A DNA stretch of 64,000 nt from Certhia americana (GCA_018697195.1 CM031864.1:23127942-23191941), one strand, 5' to 3'; shown: positions 53,412 to 63,610, numbered from the stretch's first letter. The notes: generated by a model from the letters alone, not told the origin. Translations and numbers: made by a program.

Positions 53412-56400
53412 TCTTTACCCTGGGAAGTGGCTAAGTTTGGGTGTTTGACATTAATAGGCAAAGACAGCCTTTGAGGAGGGCTGCTGTTAACTTTCCTGCA
53501 AACGCTCCAACCCTCAGAGGGCTGTTTGTTTGATTTTCCAATGGCTAAGCAAGATTTGGCCTGGCTGAGTTACTCACGCACTGCCTGGCTGAGCGGAAGC
53601 CCGAGAACGCTCTGTTCGGGGGAGCGGGAGGCAGACTCGGCGTGTGTTTCCCACCTGAGTTGTAGCTGACGATGTCCACTCCCAAGGCAGGGCTCTTTCG
53701 TTTCCTGGGCCTCCCTTTCTGGACCGTGCCAGTGCCGTTGAAGTAAGGCAGGGCCAGCCCTCCGCTCTTGGCAGCCAGCTCGGTGTAGCTCAGCTGAGGG
53801 GGGTATTCTCCTTGCAAAAGGGACTCGAAGTGGGCCCTGCAGTAAACCAGGTTGTCCTTCATGCCAAAATGATCGCCCGTGGTCAGAGTCTTGTTGCAGG
53901 TGGTGCAGGTGAAGCAGCTCAGGTGATAAACCGATTCCCTGGCTCTCATGACCATTTCAGAGGCTGAGATCCCAAGGTGGCAGCGGGCACATCTCTGCAC
54001 GGAGAACCTTCTGAAGGAAACAGAAAAGTGGGCATCAACTAGAACGGCAGAGGCAGAGCTTGCCCCGGGGCCTCCCGCCTTCCCTCCCGGCCGCGTGAGG
54101 GAGCCTGTCCCCGACAGCGTCGCGGCTCCCCGGCCCCAGGACGGTCCGTGACACCGGCTGTGGCCCCTGGCTCGCCCGCTGTCGGCACAGCCTCAGGGAA
54201 CCGGCCCTGAGGTCCCCGGGGGAGCGCCTCGCACTCCCCGCCGAGCTGACCTACTCTGCCCGGACTTTGGCCGAGGCCCTGCCGCTGCCCGTGAGCACGG
54301 GGGCAGGCGGGCCTGAACGGGGCAACCGGTCCCAGCTCTCCTGGCGTTCCTGTCAAAACGAGAAGAGCCGCGGGACTTTGGCCGGCGGGACAGCTGTAAC
54401 ACACGGACAAGAGGGGCCCGTTACCCCGCGGGCTCCGGCCCTCGGGAAAACCGGCAAGCTGCGGGCAGAGGGGAATTTCGGTCGGGTCTTTACGGAGGGA
54501 AACCGCCGAGTAGCGGGAGAGCCTTCGCCTGTTTGTGCACCGCCACACATGCTCAGTCAGCGCGTCCCCAGACGGCCCGTTCGGTTCTGAAACGTGCGAG
54601 ACTTTTCTGAGGGGACTAAGGATTAAGGAGTCGCTGACTGAGAAAAGCTACCTTTGAAAGCCCGTGTGGAGAAAAGAGCGTTTCGGTTCACAGTGCCTTT
54701 TGAGGGGATGTGTTTTGAACCCATGAGGACTGATTGCTGTACCTGTAGTAATCCTCCTTGCAGTAAATACTGCCGTCCTTGGCAAAGCAGGTGAGTTCTG
54801 ACTCCAAAGCCAGTTTACATTCACAGCACTTAAGACACCTGAGGTGCCATTGTTTGTCAACAGCCAGCAGGTAATATCTGTCTGAGATCTTCCCTCCACA
54901 ACCAGCACACAAAGCAGGCTTCTCGGGGCTCATGGGGGGCATGTTCTGCAAAACAACCACACCACAAGGGATGAGACAGGGAGAGAAAGACAGGCAGGCA
55001 GGCCGGGCTGGGGACGGGTCCTGCGCAGGGCCCGGGGCTCGTACAAAGGCACGGCTCTCTGGGACCAAACTCCTGGCTCCCGGCGGGAAGTTTAAGGGGA
55101 ACCGGGACCATCCCCGCTAGTAAAGTGTTTATCGTCATTCACAGTAAACCTTTCCTAACGCTCTCATATCATTTCAATATGTGAAAGCTACGGACTAGGC
55201 CGCAGTAAGAAGAGCAGAGCTCATTCTTGTCTGAGGTTCTGAACTTAAAATTTGAGGCTTCCCCCGTTTTTTAGCGTTTTAATCTTAAAACATCTCACAG
55301 GAACAGCATTTTGAAGTAGAAAAATACCGATTTCCTGTTCCTAAAGTTTATGGCAGAGCTTTCAGGCTTGCACTCATTCTATGGCAAATTTTCACCCGTA
55401 TTTAAACGAGTCGCAAGCACGTCTCTAGAGAAAGACAGGACTTTTTGAAAACAGGAGTGAGAGAAAGGTGACAGGTGGATGGCGTAAAGAGCAGCGAGCA
55501 CGGACGCTCACCAACCCGGCCAGGGACGTGAGCAGAAAGGTGGCATGGGCTGGTTTCAGCTCAAACCAGCATCTTTTTGTCAGTAAACTTCTGCGAGTTC
55601 CCATTGATCTGCTCCCCACGAGGGGTGCCCCTCGGGACAAAGGGAGACGGAGGGACGGCGGAGACAAAAGCTCGGCCCTGAAACTTGGGGCAGCTTTTGC
55701 TGATAAAGTAACAGGGGAAAAGATCCCAAACGTTTTGTTCTAAAGTCGCAACTGTTTTAAAGTGGCAACTCCGCATTGATTTTTCAATCCGAAGTTGTAT
55801 TCCTCGCCCCCTTTCCTTTTTAGCAATTGAAAGGTGAGTTAAATTTACATTGCAAATCCTCATGAAACAAAACATGAATTTATTTAAGACAGGGGCTACA
55901 GACCCTATGGCCCAAAGCTTTAAAGCAGTTTTTCAGGCCGTTACTTTGTGTGCAGAGCCTTGTGCGCGACCGGCGGAAGCCCTACAAGTTGGAGAAAGGG
56001 AGACCTCGCTTTGCACAAAGCCCAGCGTGACACTCGATTTCTCCGCCATCCCCTAGTACATATCTGAAGACTTTGGTCCTTTTTACTAAGGAAAGAGGGG
56101 ATGTTACTTTCTAAGCAAAGTAGTCGGCCGGCATAACACTCAGAGAGAGCAGTGCCTCTGTATCAGTCGTACACTTCAGACCAAAGACAGTTACGAAAAG
56201 TAAGCAGTCGCGATTTGAGGTTTAGTTTAGGAGGTGCCAGAAGCGCAGAATAAAAATAAAGCACACCTCAGGAGCTCCAGCTGCAGCCCTGCTCGCAGGG
56301 GCAGAGCGGCCGCCGGCAGCAGAGCAGGGGCTAAAGGCTGCTCCGCCGCAAGGGCTGAAACCCCGTCCCTGCTACGATTTAGAAGAGTTTCCCCGTTACT

Positions 56401-56812
56401 CCAGAGAGCACACGCAGCGACATGGATTAGAGAAATGTATAACCGAGCCTGGCCAGCACAGCATCCAGCATTACGGGTGGGTTTACAGGGAGCCTCGGAA
56501 GGGGTTCCACAAACAAGGGGTGACAGGGAAGGGACAGAGGGAAGCAGCGTCTTTCTCTTCCCCAAAGTCAGGATCTGTCCCGATGCGGGTCCATGCTTGC
56601 AGGGATTCCCTTGCAAAGAGCGCCAGCTCCTTTCTTACCGTATCTCGGCCGTTCATCTGTCCCCCTTTGGCCAGGCGGGACTCGGTCTTGGATCGCCTCT
56701 CCATCTCCTCCATGATTCCTTGGATGTGGCCTCCGGAGATCCCGTGGAAAAGCATGGCTGGGGGACGGAAAGGACAAGTATTTTCTTCTGCTCTGCACCC
56801 CACTATTTCCAT
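46574..56812 (-). CDS. LHX9: LHX9, LIM-homeodomain transcription factor (complete, five coding exons)
   Basis: Join on the minus strand: 56812-56639, 54945-54743, 54010-53655, 48197-47995, 46831-46574. The total is 1194 nt, 397 residues plus TAA, the same length as the human protein as I recall it. The product is a nuclear DNA-binding regulator of gonad, limb and forebrain development. LIM domain 1 uses C71, C74, H92, C95, C98, C101, C120 and D123. LIM domain 2 uses C133, C136, H155, C158, C161, C164, C183 and H186. A basic GRPRKRK linker and a homeodomain at 267-326 (W314, F315, Q316, N317 in helix 3) follow, then the conserved SQTTLTNLF terminus. The GGHIQGIMEEMERRSK N-terminus and SGGLALPYF linker separate it from its paralogue LHX2. 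The start is bounded by an in-frame TAA seven codons upstream (56833-56831). All introns are GT-AG and no frameshift or missing ligand is seen. Confidence 0.98.
46832..47994 (-). other. LHX9: LHX9 intron 4
   Basis: GTAAGA to GCAG, 1163 bp. Moderately GC-balanced. A chance 77-codon minus-strand ORF is present. No further exon recognised. Confidence 0.9.
47995..48197 (-). CDS. LHX9: LHX9 coding exon 4 (homeodomain N-terminal arm, helices 1 and 2)
   Basis: Acceptor TTTATTCAACAG, then GTTGTAATGAG (completing G245, then C-N-E-N-E). Encodes CNENEADHLDRDQQPYPPSQ and homeodomain positions 1-46, ending R-V-L-Q in phase 0 at donor GTAAGA (47994). A good branch-point match, CTAAC on the sense strand, lies at 48230-48226. 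Either exon 5 (canonical) or the 43.4-kb exon (alpha) can follow in frame. Confidence 0.97.
48252..48351. other. Assembly gap (100 N)
   Basis: Exactly 100 N, the usual placeholder for a gap of unknown length. The four bases before it are GGAA and the sequence after it is a GGAA array, so the gap is probably inside that microsatellite. Confidence 0.97.
48352..48512 (+). repeat. (GGAA)n microsatellite, about 40 units
   Basis: Pure tetranucleotide array except for one GGAGGG variant near 48,396-48,401. Its left end is lost in the N gap. On the LHX9 sense strand it is a TTCC polypyrimidine array upstream of the exon 4 acceptor. The long poly-Xaa ORFs through it are artefacts. Confidence 0.98.
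50088..50170 (+). repeat. (CTTTTT)n polypyrimidine repeat
   Basis: Hexanucleotide C-T5 units with a few length variants, about 80 bp. Confidence 0.92.
50489..50513 (+). repeat. (CA)n microsatellite, about 12 units
   Basis: Uninterrupted CA dinucleotides. Confidence 0.95.
51160..51415. promoter_or_regulatory. CpG-rich block in LHX9 intron 3
   Basis: Dense CpG and GC over about 250 bp with sharp edges to AT-rich sequence. ORFs in four frames are compositional. Intragenic CpG islands are typical of Polycomb-regulated developmental genes; an internal promoter is possible but not shown. Confidence 0.5.
52265..52400. promoter_or_regulatory. Candidate conserved regulatory block in intron 3
   Basis: A complex, non-repetitive stretch with paired SOX-like motifs (AACAAGG and AACAATT at about 52,336-52,350), ATTA cores and a GATTA site, next to a CpG-rich block. 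It has the look of a vertebrate developmental enhancer. Conservation cannot be tested here. Confidence 0.3.
52430..52720. promoter_or_regulatory. CpG-rich block in LHX9 intron 3
   Basis: GC-rich, CpG-dense, includes a G-rich run at 52,460-52,500. Overlapping ORFs on both strands are compositional. Confidence 0.45.
53355..53410 (+). repeat. Poly-T tract (48 uninterrupted T)
   Basis: T from 53363 to 53410 after a C-interrupted T run; poly-A on the LHX9 sense strand, 245 nt into intron 3. Confidence 0.97.
53655..54010 (-). CDS. LHX9: LHX9 coding exon 3 (LIM domain 2 and linker)
   Basis: Acceptor TTTCCTTCAG, then AAGGTTCTCC, which completes R126 and reads R-F-S-V-Q-R-C. Carries all LIM domain 2 ligands, the QLSYTELAAKSGGLALPYF linker and the basic GRPRKRK stretch. 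Ends after Y-N-S plus one base (phase 1) before donor GTGGGA at 53654. 356 nt. Confidence 0.97.
54011..54742 (-). other. LHX9: LHX9 intron 2 (CpG-rich)
   Basis: 732 bp, GTACAG to TTCAG. The section 54,050-54,560 is CpG-dense, so the long chance ORFs there (up to 169 codons) are compositional. Confidence 0.9.
54743..54945 (-). CDS. LHX9: LHX9 coding exon 2 (LIM domain 1)
   Basis: Acceptor TTGTTTTGCAG, then AAC-ATG-CCC. Encodes residues 59-125 and two bases of codon 126, covering all eight zinc ligands of LIM domain 1. Ends AG before donor GTACAG at 54742. 203 nt, phase 0 to 2. Confidence 0.97.
54946..56638 (-). other. LHX9: LHX9 intron 1
   Basis: 1693 bp, GTAAGA to TTGCAG. Mixed composition with GC-rich pieces near 54,990-55,120 and 56,280-56,360. 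No extra exon recognised. Confidence 0.9.
56639..56812 (-). CDS. LHX9: LHX9 coding exon 1 (residues 1-58)
   Basis: Begins at the MEIVGCRAEEN start and ends with N-G-R-D-T, phase 0, before the donor GTAAGA at 56638. The first ATG (56812) has a weak Kozak context (T at -3, G at +4). A second in-frame ATG at 56755 (M20, start of MLFHGISGG) has the better GCC context. Just before it the sense strand reads a pyrimidine tract ending CCCCCAG, a usable internal acceptor. In mammals an alternative first exon splices at this point to give an N-terminal variant, so this exon may act both as a first exon and as an internal one. Confidence 0.96.
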
Positions 56813-57400
56813 ATACAGACCCCAGAGTCTTTAGATCATCCAAAATGTTTACACCGAGGCGCACAGCGCAGGGGAGGGAGGTTGCAATAGGAGCTTCTCT
56901 TTGCGCAAGCACTGAGGGCTTCCTGAAGATGTGCAGAAAACAAACAAGGGGGAGAAAATGTAATAATAATTAGTTTTAAAAAATAAAATAATAAAAGCGA
57001 GCTAAAGGATCTGTTACTGTTCTAGAGAGCTGGGGCTTCTGCCTGGAGAGACTTGGACCTGGGGCAGTAGAATCAGTCGGGAAAGGATATAGTTTTGAAT
57101 ACAAAGAAAGCAAAAAGAAGTGCTATTTTCAGCAGTCCCTGGTTGCTTTAAAGTTCCCAGTGCCTGTAGGTTGGATTTGGGACTGCTGCTTTCCGGAGCT
57201 CTGTCCAATTTGTTAAGAGACTAAAGCCAGCCCATTTTTGATAATTTAGTAGGAGGAGTTCTCTCCCTTGAGCTGCCACTGATTTTTATTCAGACAACAA
57301 AGACCTGTCATACTCCTCTCAACCCCTAGTGATGGGCAAGCAGTGACAAACATTACGGTCGGGGCTGTGGGTGGGGTGGGATTTATTACCTCCCCCAAAC
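56813..57400 (-). other. LHX9: Probable LHX9 5' UTR and proximal upstream region
   Basis: Sequence directly upstream of the start ATG on the minus strand, with stops in the coding frame. Moderate GC, leading into a CpG island at 57,400-57,850. The transcription start cannot be fixed; no clear TATA box in a convincing place. Confidence 0.5.
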
Positions 57401-57850
57401 ACGGAGTCCCGGGAGTTGGCGGCGGAGCCTGGCGAGGGGCAGGGTGGCTCGCTCTCCCCCCCGGGGGCCCCGCTCCCCCCGGGCCGCGCCGCGGGAACCT
57501 CCGTTCGGCGGCCGCTCGGGCTGGCCCCACCGTGCCCGGCTCCGCTGCGGGAACGGGAGAAGGAAGAGGAGCCGCTGCCGGTGCCGGGCAGCCGAGGCGG
57601 ACCGGAGCGCTCCCCACGCCCCGGGCCCGCGGAGGGGTGCTGAGGCGGGGGGAGCCGCGCAGGCAGGGGCGGCTCGGGCAGTTCCAGCGCTTCCCGGGGC
57701 GCTGCCCGCCCTGCTGCCCCACGGAGCCCCCACCCGTACCCGCAGCAGGATGCGGCCCCTCCGCGGGGCCAGCCCCGACCGTCCGGGGACTCCCTGACGG
57801 GACTCTCTCCCCTCGCCCGCTCGCCGGCCGCGGACTGCTCGCGATCATTG
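57400..57850. promoter_or_regulatory. CpG island upstream of LHX9 exon 1, candidate promoter
   Basis: A very CpG-dense block about 0.6-1.0 kb upstream of the LHX9 start codon. Its position makes it the best candidate promoter for the MEIVGC-starting transcript. ORFs of up to 200 codons on both strands come from the high GC content. Confidence 0.6.
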
Positions 57851-58660
57851 TGTGCAGGAGACCGGGCGATGCATTCCTTCCAGGCTAATCTCTCTGTCTG
57901 TTCTCCCTCCCCTCTCTTCCCCGTTCTCCTACTTACTTTTCACACTCTTTCTTGCCTTTCCCTGAAACAGCTGCTGGCTGTTTCCTGACACCTCGATCCC
58001 TACTGAAGGATCTTCCTGGCGGCAGTCCTGCGCTCCCTGCTCCCTGGGGGACACTCCACACCAAACCCTAGCGCGACTAGTGAAAGAAGTACCCCAGCCC
58101 CCACTTCCTTTCCAAAGCATCCCAGAGACATCCTCAGGGGCTCCTCGAGTCACCTCTTCCATGTAACCCAAGATTCAGGCAGCAAGTTTCCTCCCCTCTC
58201 TTTCCCCCTAAGTAGCTAAAATTAATGTTATTTGCAGATTGAATGTTGTTACATTCCTCCGAGTGCCAGAATACAGCTCATAAAACACAATTTCACACAA
58301 AGATGAAGTCAATCAAGTGAAATAAGCCGGGATTTTTTTCCTCTGTTGGCACACTAGACCCTGGACAGCAGGGCTGCTATTTACTGTAAGTAATGTAATT
58401 AGCCCTTTTGGATGGAAATCAATGTGTTGTATATATGTGTGTGTTTTAATAAGAGAGTAATAGCTATAAAACCTACGAGACTCAAAAAGGGCTGAGGGAA
58501 TCTCTCTTAAAAAGGGCAGATCCCTCCAGAAGCCGTAGTCTGCTGCAGAGCACTCTCGGACTGGAAGGGGAAAAAAAATTCTGTGTAGGGAAGGAGGAGG
58601 AAAAGATAGGTTTTCCTTGGAGAAAACAAGTCAATTAGCACAATAAGACATCAGGAAAAA
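57851..58660. promoter_or_regulatory. Upstream AT-rich block with candidate enhancer motifs
   Basis: Between CpG islands, 58,215-58,340 is a non-repetitive stretch with a TEAD-like ACATTCC, an AATTAATG homeodomain core, a CATAAAAC HOX-like site and an NKX-like TCAAGTG. This is a motif reading only, without conservation data. Confidence 0.3.
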
Positions 58661-58679
58661 TAAACAAGGTGATTCAGTC

Positions 58680-59050
58680 CGGGATACGGGAGCTGTTCGC
58701 TCGGGATCCTCAACCCTCCTCCACCCCCCCGCTTCCCGTCGCTGCTCCGCGACTCCCGGGCTGCTCTGGGAGACGGGCGGAGGTGATTCCCTGCCTCCCC
58801 CAGCCCCACCGGGGAACGGCAGCCAGGCCGGGAACCCCCGCGGGGCTCCGGGGCCCGGACCAACCCTGCTGCCGGGCCGGGGGAAGGGAAGGGAAGGGAA
58901 GGGAAGGGAAGGGAAGGGAAGGGAAGGGAAGGGCTGCGGGCGGGAGCGAACTCCTGTACGAGGGGGGGATCGCCTCGCTCCCCCTGCGCCCGGCAGGTAC
59001 GGCCGGCGTGCGCCCGCCTGGCTCGGGGAATCGCAGCGGTGGCTGTCGAC
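58680..59050. promoter_or_regulatory. CpG-rich block containing a GGGAA repeat
   Basis: GC-rich, CpG-dense sequence split by the pentanucleotide array at 58,881-58,933. Part of the cluster of CpG islands upstream of LHX9. Confidence 0.45.
58881..58933 (+). repeat. (GGGAA)n pentanucleotide repeat, about 10 units
   Basis: Pure GGGAA units ending in GGG. The evenly spaced G triplets could fold as a G-quadruplex. Confidence 0.96.
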
Positions 59051-59259
59051 AGAGGTCAAAAAATCTCCCTTAGAGACGAGTTTATTTCTAATCGTTGCAA
59101 TACAGTCTTTGCACTCTACAAGCACGTTCAGGGTTTGTTCTGGGTGTTCTCCCCTTCGAAGGAATTTTTTCTGTGTTCCCCTCCAGTTATGTTGTCACTC
59201 TGCCCCTATTTCGTGTTGCATGTGCTCTCCTGGAAATGGTCTGCATTTTCCGTGGCGCT

Positions 59260-59560
59260 CGGGTTGCCAAAGATCCGCCGGTGTGTGCCAGGCAGGACCC
59301 TCTCCGACCCCCGCCCGCCCGGGCCGGCCCCGCAGACCCCTCTCGGAAGCGCCGCCGCCGTCCCGTTGTGACCGTGTCCCTTCCGGGCGGAGGACCGTCA
59401 TCGTGCCCGGCGGTAACGGGGAGAGGAGGGGTCTGGGGGAAGCCCCCGGCTGCCTCTGGGCCCAGTTCCCTCGGGAGCTGAAGTGGGGATCCTGTGCACG
59501 CCGAGCAGGTTGTGCCCCCACCTCGGGTGCCTCCGGTGCGGGCAGCGCTGCCCTCTCCAC
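59260..59560. promoter_or_regulatory. CpG-rich block upstream of LHX9
   Basis: Dense CpG, GC-rich, flanked by AT-rich sequence. ORFs of 121-210 codons overlap on both strands, as expected from composition. Confidence 0.45.
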
Positions 59561-59739
59561 CCGCGTTTATCTCGCGTTTGCTGTCTCGGGTTCACTCGTT
59601 CAACTCTGCAGGTGCGGCGTTAAAAGCATCGGTCCAAGACAGAGACACGGAAAATATTGCTTGCTAAATTCCCGTCTCTACCTTAGCTCGACGGCGCCGT
59701 TAGGAGTAATTGGGCAGACTCATAACAAAACTCAGAAAT

Positions 59740-60360
59740 GACTGAGCCTCCTCCGGTTAGACACACTTAATTAATTAGAGGGTCCTTTCTTTCTGCTCCA
59801 TCAGGTACGGTTAAGGATACGCTACTAGCTACTGCTGCTCCAGTAAAGGAGGACAGGGGTTTCCAAGGCGTTTTCTGATTAACATCCTAATGCTGGCAGA
59901 CCACTTCTTACCTAAAGGGACACTAAAAGTTTGTTGCTAGCATCAAACGTGACTTCTCCGTTTCCAAAAGGCCTGTAGGAGATCAAGGTAAATCTATTTC
60001 AACGTTCCTGAGTTCTCATTCCTCGCTGTGAACTGGAGCTCCGCTGCTCTAAGGCAGGCTGGTAGCGAGAGGTTGCCATTATAGCACGAGGGATTCCGTA
60101 CAGTTTTGCTGGTTTGCTTGGGGGGTGGGGGAGAGAAAAGCTCACAAAGAACACGACAGGGAACCTAAAATCCAAATCCACGAGCCTGTCCCTCATGAAT
60201 CCATCGGCATTAGCACTTTGCCTGTGAACGACAGTTTCTCATCGTAGGGCGCTTTTATCTCGTTTTGCCGTAGCATCTGGGGAAGAACGTCTGATGTGCG
60301 ATATTCAGAATATTTTAGTAACGTGACAAGCGCTCTCAGTCTTTTCCTTTCTGTAAGGCT
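59740..60360. other. Upstream non-coding sequence with a TTAATTAATTA core
   Basis: A TTAATTAATTAG stretch at about 59,768-59,779 supplies overlapping homeodomain sites. The rest is unremarkable. Confidence 0.35.
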
Positions 60361-60900
60361 CTACCCGAACCCCCCAAGCTAATGTGGGGGCTGAGGGGGA
60401 GGATGAGGGATACATCGCTGTGGAGATTTCCACAGGTACAGCGTTTGCCTGCCCACGCCTGGCTGGAGAGCTCCAGCGGACATCCCGCTGGCCCGGCTGC
60501 AGCCCCTGCCCGCAGCTCTGCGGGCGCTGCCTGGAGCCCCTTCCACCTTCACAATTACCGTGTGCCCTGGGAAGATTTCAGCGTGCGGTCACTGGGATCC
60601 GCTCTGCCACCGAGCCCGCGTTCTCCCTGGCCACGGGCGACGGGCTAAAGCCTATCACAGCGTGAACGATCTTGTGTTTAGTTCGGAGGATTTAGGACAA
60701 GGTCTATATGCAAATTAATAATTGACCAACAATAATTAGGAGAAAGGGGAGGGTGTTCAGGCGGGGGGTGGGGGTGGGGAGGAGGAGGTGTTCTTTGAGG
60801 AGAAACGGTTTGGATTTCGCCTGCCGCATTTGAGGCCGTGGCGTGTCCGGCTGCAGGCGCAGGGCACTGCCAGGGCCAGCCGCCTCCCGCCCCGCAGGGC
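60361..60900. promoter_or_regulatory. GC-rich block adjoining an octamer-containing AT-rich segment
   Basis: GC-rich from 60,400 to 60,660, then 60,690-60,745 is AT-rich with a perfect POU octamer ATGCAAAT at 60708-60715 running into TAATAATTG and ACAATAATTAG. This combination is common in neural and limb developmental enhancers. Inference from motifs only. Confidence 0.35.
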
Positions 60901-63240
60901 ACCAGAGCTTCACACCCTCTCCGTCAGCACCTGAACTTTTCAGGACACTTCCAGTTTAATCATTTCCAGAAATTTAAAGCGCGTAGTAATAACAGCAGCA
61001 GGATTACGATCCTGTTGCCTGCGAGTCGGGTGGTTAAAGCTAGGTCTATTTTTAAACCTTAACGCTATTTTCTGCTCTACGAACTTGTGGTGTACAGTGT
61101 TATTAATGATCAGTCTCATTTCTTTGTAAAGCCCAAGGGCACTGCAACTAATCTAGACACAAAGAAGGGAAATCTGAATAGAATTACATCTCTTGGTGGT
61201 GGCACCAAATGTAGCTAATATAATTTTCAGTATTCAAAAATGTTGCGATTTATTTTATCTCAATTATTTAAAAATTATTTTTTTCTTTTTAATGCCCGAC
61301 ATTATTCAAAATTCCAATTCGGAGACAGATTCAACGTTATTTTACCATCACCGTCTTCCTCCTTCCCTGAGTCCTCTGGAGTGTACCGTAAAGCAACTTT
61401 CGGATGACTCTGTTAGGGACACGTTAAAGCCGGTGAATCGCCGCCAGACTCGGGCAGCAGCCCCTCTCCTCCCCTCTCCTCCCCTCTCCTCCCCTGCCAG
61501 GCTGCGCGGGGCTGGCCGTGCGAGGGACACAAGCGCACGGTGTCTTTAACCGTAACCGGCATGGGATTAAAACCTCCCAAACCTCCGATGTGCTTGTACC
61601 TCCCGGTAATCTGAAAACATGTCAATTAAGACACGTATTCATCTGCTTAGGGAGATGAAATTTAAATAAGAAACAACTGGGTGCTTTGCATAGTAGTTCC
61701 AAACACATATCTCCATAGCCAAGCGCTGTGACTGACCAAAAACAAGTGATCACGCAGCCAGAAGAAAGCAGGAGAGGCAGATTATTGTCTAACATGAAAC
61801 TCTTCACCGCCCAGGACCTCAGCACTGTCAGCTCCATAGTTGTCTGCTATTAACTGTAATCGTATTTGCACTCCGCTTGTAATTAAGCCATTGGAAATTA
61901 TCATATTTCGCTGCTTTTGGAAAGGACTCCCTTACAGACTGGATTACAGACAGGTGAAAAGAGCCATTCCATTAAAAAAGAAAAAATTAAAAGAAGAACA
62001 AAAGGAGGGGCATTTTTTTGGTTGTTGTTTTAATTGAGCTGAAAGGCTCAGCCTTCCCAAACTGAGCTATTTTTCTAGATTAAAACATAGATGCATGAAA
62101 TGTTATCTGCGAATACACTTGGGGAAAGTACCGTTCTGTGTTGTTAGAAAAAATCCCAAGCAAACAAACAACACCACGACGCCAAACAAACACCCTGCAA
62201 ATTACATCCGTGAGGTCCAAATAGCTGCATTGCTAGCAAAGACTCATGCAGGAGCTTACCTTGAGACCTTAGAAGCTTCTTCCAAAATTGTACCCTCCTT
62301 AATGAGTGATGAGGGATGGGTTTTGAATGGAGAAGAGACGCAATGATCTAGCCAGTAGATGGAGGTTGTTCCTTGCTCCTAGCAAAGGATCCCTATGTTA
62401 ATTAAAATAAACAAGCTGCTTGGTGGAAAGAATTTTTTTTCCTCCCTTCTCTCCCTCTCTCTTCCCGCCCTCTGCATAGCCTCTGATAAATAACTGACGT
62501 GAATTTCTAACCTCTGACCTTTCGCCAATATACACTGATACCTGCCTTTTTATTTTCTGGTTTTTTTTCGAAATATTTACGAATACGAAATAAATAAATA
62601 AATAAGAAGACTGAATGAAAGCGAAAAAAAAAAAAAAAAATCCCACCTCTCGATTTTGGCTGGTTTGCTGGATTTTCTTGATTAGCTGTCTCAGCTCCTC
62701 AGTAATCAGGTGAGGTGTTAATGGGGAACTGGTTGTAAATAAAACTAATAAAGCAAAGAACATATTAGGAAATTAAAAAAAGGCGAGGACTGAGAGGCTG
62801 TTAAAAATATTGTAGCGAGCTGAGCGTTTCCCCATCACGTCGCTTTTTTCGTTCTGTGCTTATTCACAGCTGAGCAGCAAACCCCGGGTTGTTGCCATCT
62901 CTCCACATTTTTTTTTTTTTTTTCAAATCGCACTGAACCAGCCATGGACTGCATCAACCCTTCCCACTTTCATAAAAAGCCTCTCAAATGGAGTCGCTAA
63001 ACAGCAAACTTCAGCCTGATCTGATGTGATATGATATACGGATTCATGGAGCAACCTCGCTTTGCCAAACCCGATGAAACTGTGAGTTGTCATGCAATAC
63101 TACGCAGTCAAACCTGGGATAATTGTAAAAGTGAACCCAATTTAACCCATTAGAATAAAATCAGATGCCAAGATGAATCGGAATCATTGCTTCTTAGGTG
63201 ACAGTACTGATGACAATTGATCCACCGGCTCAAAACAATA
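60901..63240. other. Upstream non-coding interval
   Basis: Mostly AT-rich. Contains 3.5 copies of a 10-bp C/T unit at 61,461-61,495, an AT-rich block at about 61,840-61,930 with TAATTAAG and further homeodomain cores, a poly-A at 62,623-62,640 and a poly-T at 62,910-62,924. No exon recognised. Confidence 0.5.
61461..61495 (+). repeat. 10-bp tandem repeat (CCCCTCTCCT), 3.5 copies
   Basis: Exact tandem copies of the decamer within a GC-rich patch. Confidence 0.93.
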
Positions 63241-63565
63241 GAAGAATATAGGGTCGGGAGTCATTTCTCGTACTCCCTCCCAGGGGGAAGCGGGGAGCCG
63301 TCGGGGATACAGGAGCCGCTCCCGGCCGGGCAGCGGAGGGGCTGCGGCTGCGCCTCCCGCCGGCCCCGGCGGAGCGGCTCCCGCAGGAAGGAGCTCACTG
63401 CGAGGACCCTGTGACCGGGGAGCGCTTTCTGCGGCAGCCACACGAGATGACTTCTCGCTTTGGCTTTGTTTGCCCGTTCCTCTTAACTCCTGCGACCGTT
63501 TCTGTCCGTCTCCCCTGAGCCATGTGACCCTCAGGTCTACGTGGCCAGCTTGGTAATCTATCTGG

Positions 63566-63610
<45 letters not shown>

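Larger units (their letters stand above)
48198..53654 (-). other. LHX9: LHX9 intron 3 (contains assembly gap, microsatellites and CpG-rich blocks)
   Basis: GTGGGA to ACAG, 5.46 kb including 100 N. Holds a GGAA microsatellite, CTTTTT and CA repeats, two CpG-rich blocks (51,160-51,415 and 52,430-52,720), a candidate regulatory block at about 52,265-52,400 and a 48-T homopolymer. No extra coding exon seen. Confidence 0.9.

Noticed and set aside
46574..56812. Assignment to LHX2 instead of LHX9
   Set aside because: LHX2 has an alanine-rich linker after LIM domain 2 and a different N-terminus and tail; this gene has the LHX9-type linker, the GGHIQGIMEEMERRSK N-terminus, 397 residues and the alpha exon.
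56234..56890. 218-codon plus-strand open frame
   Set aside because: It is antisense to LHX9 exon 1 and its flanks; the open frame follows from GC-rich sequence and has no recognisable domain.
57246..57888. 200- and 181-codon open frames on opposite strands
   Set aside because: Pro/Gly/Arg-rich products from a CpG island; open on both strands, which indicates composition rather than coding.
59109..59741. 210-codon plus-strand open frame
   Set aside because: Overlaps other long frames in a CpG-rich block and shows no conserved motif.
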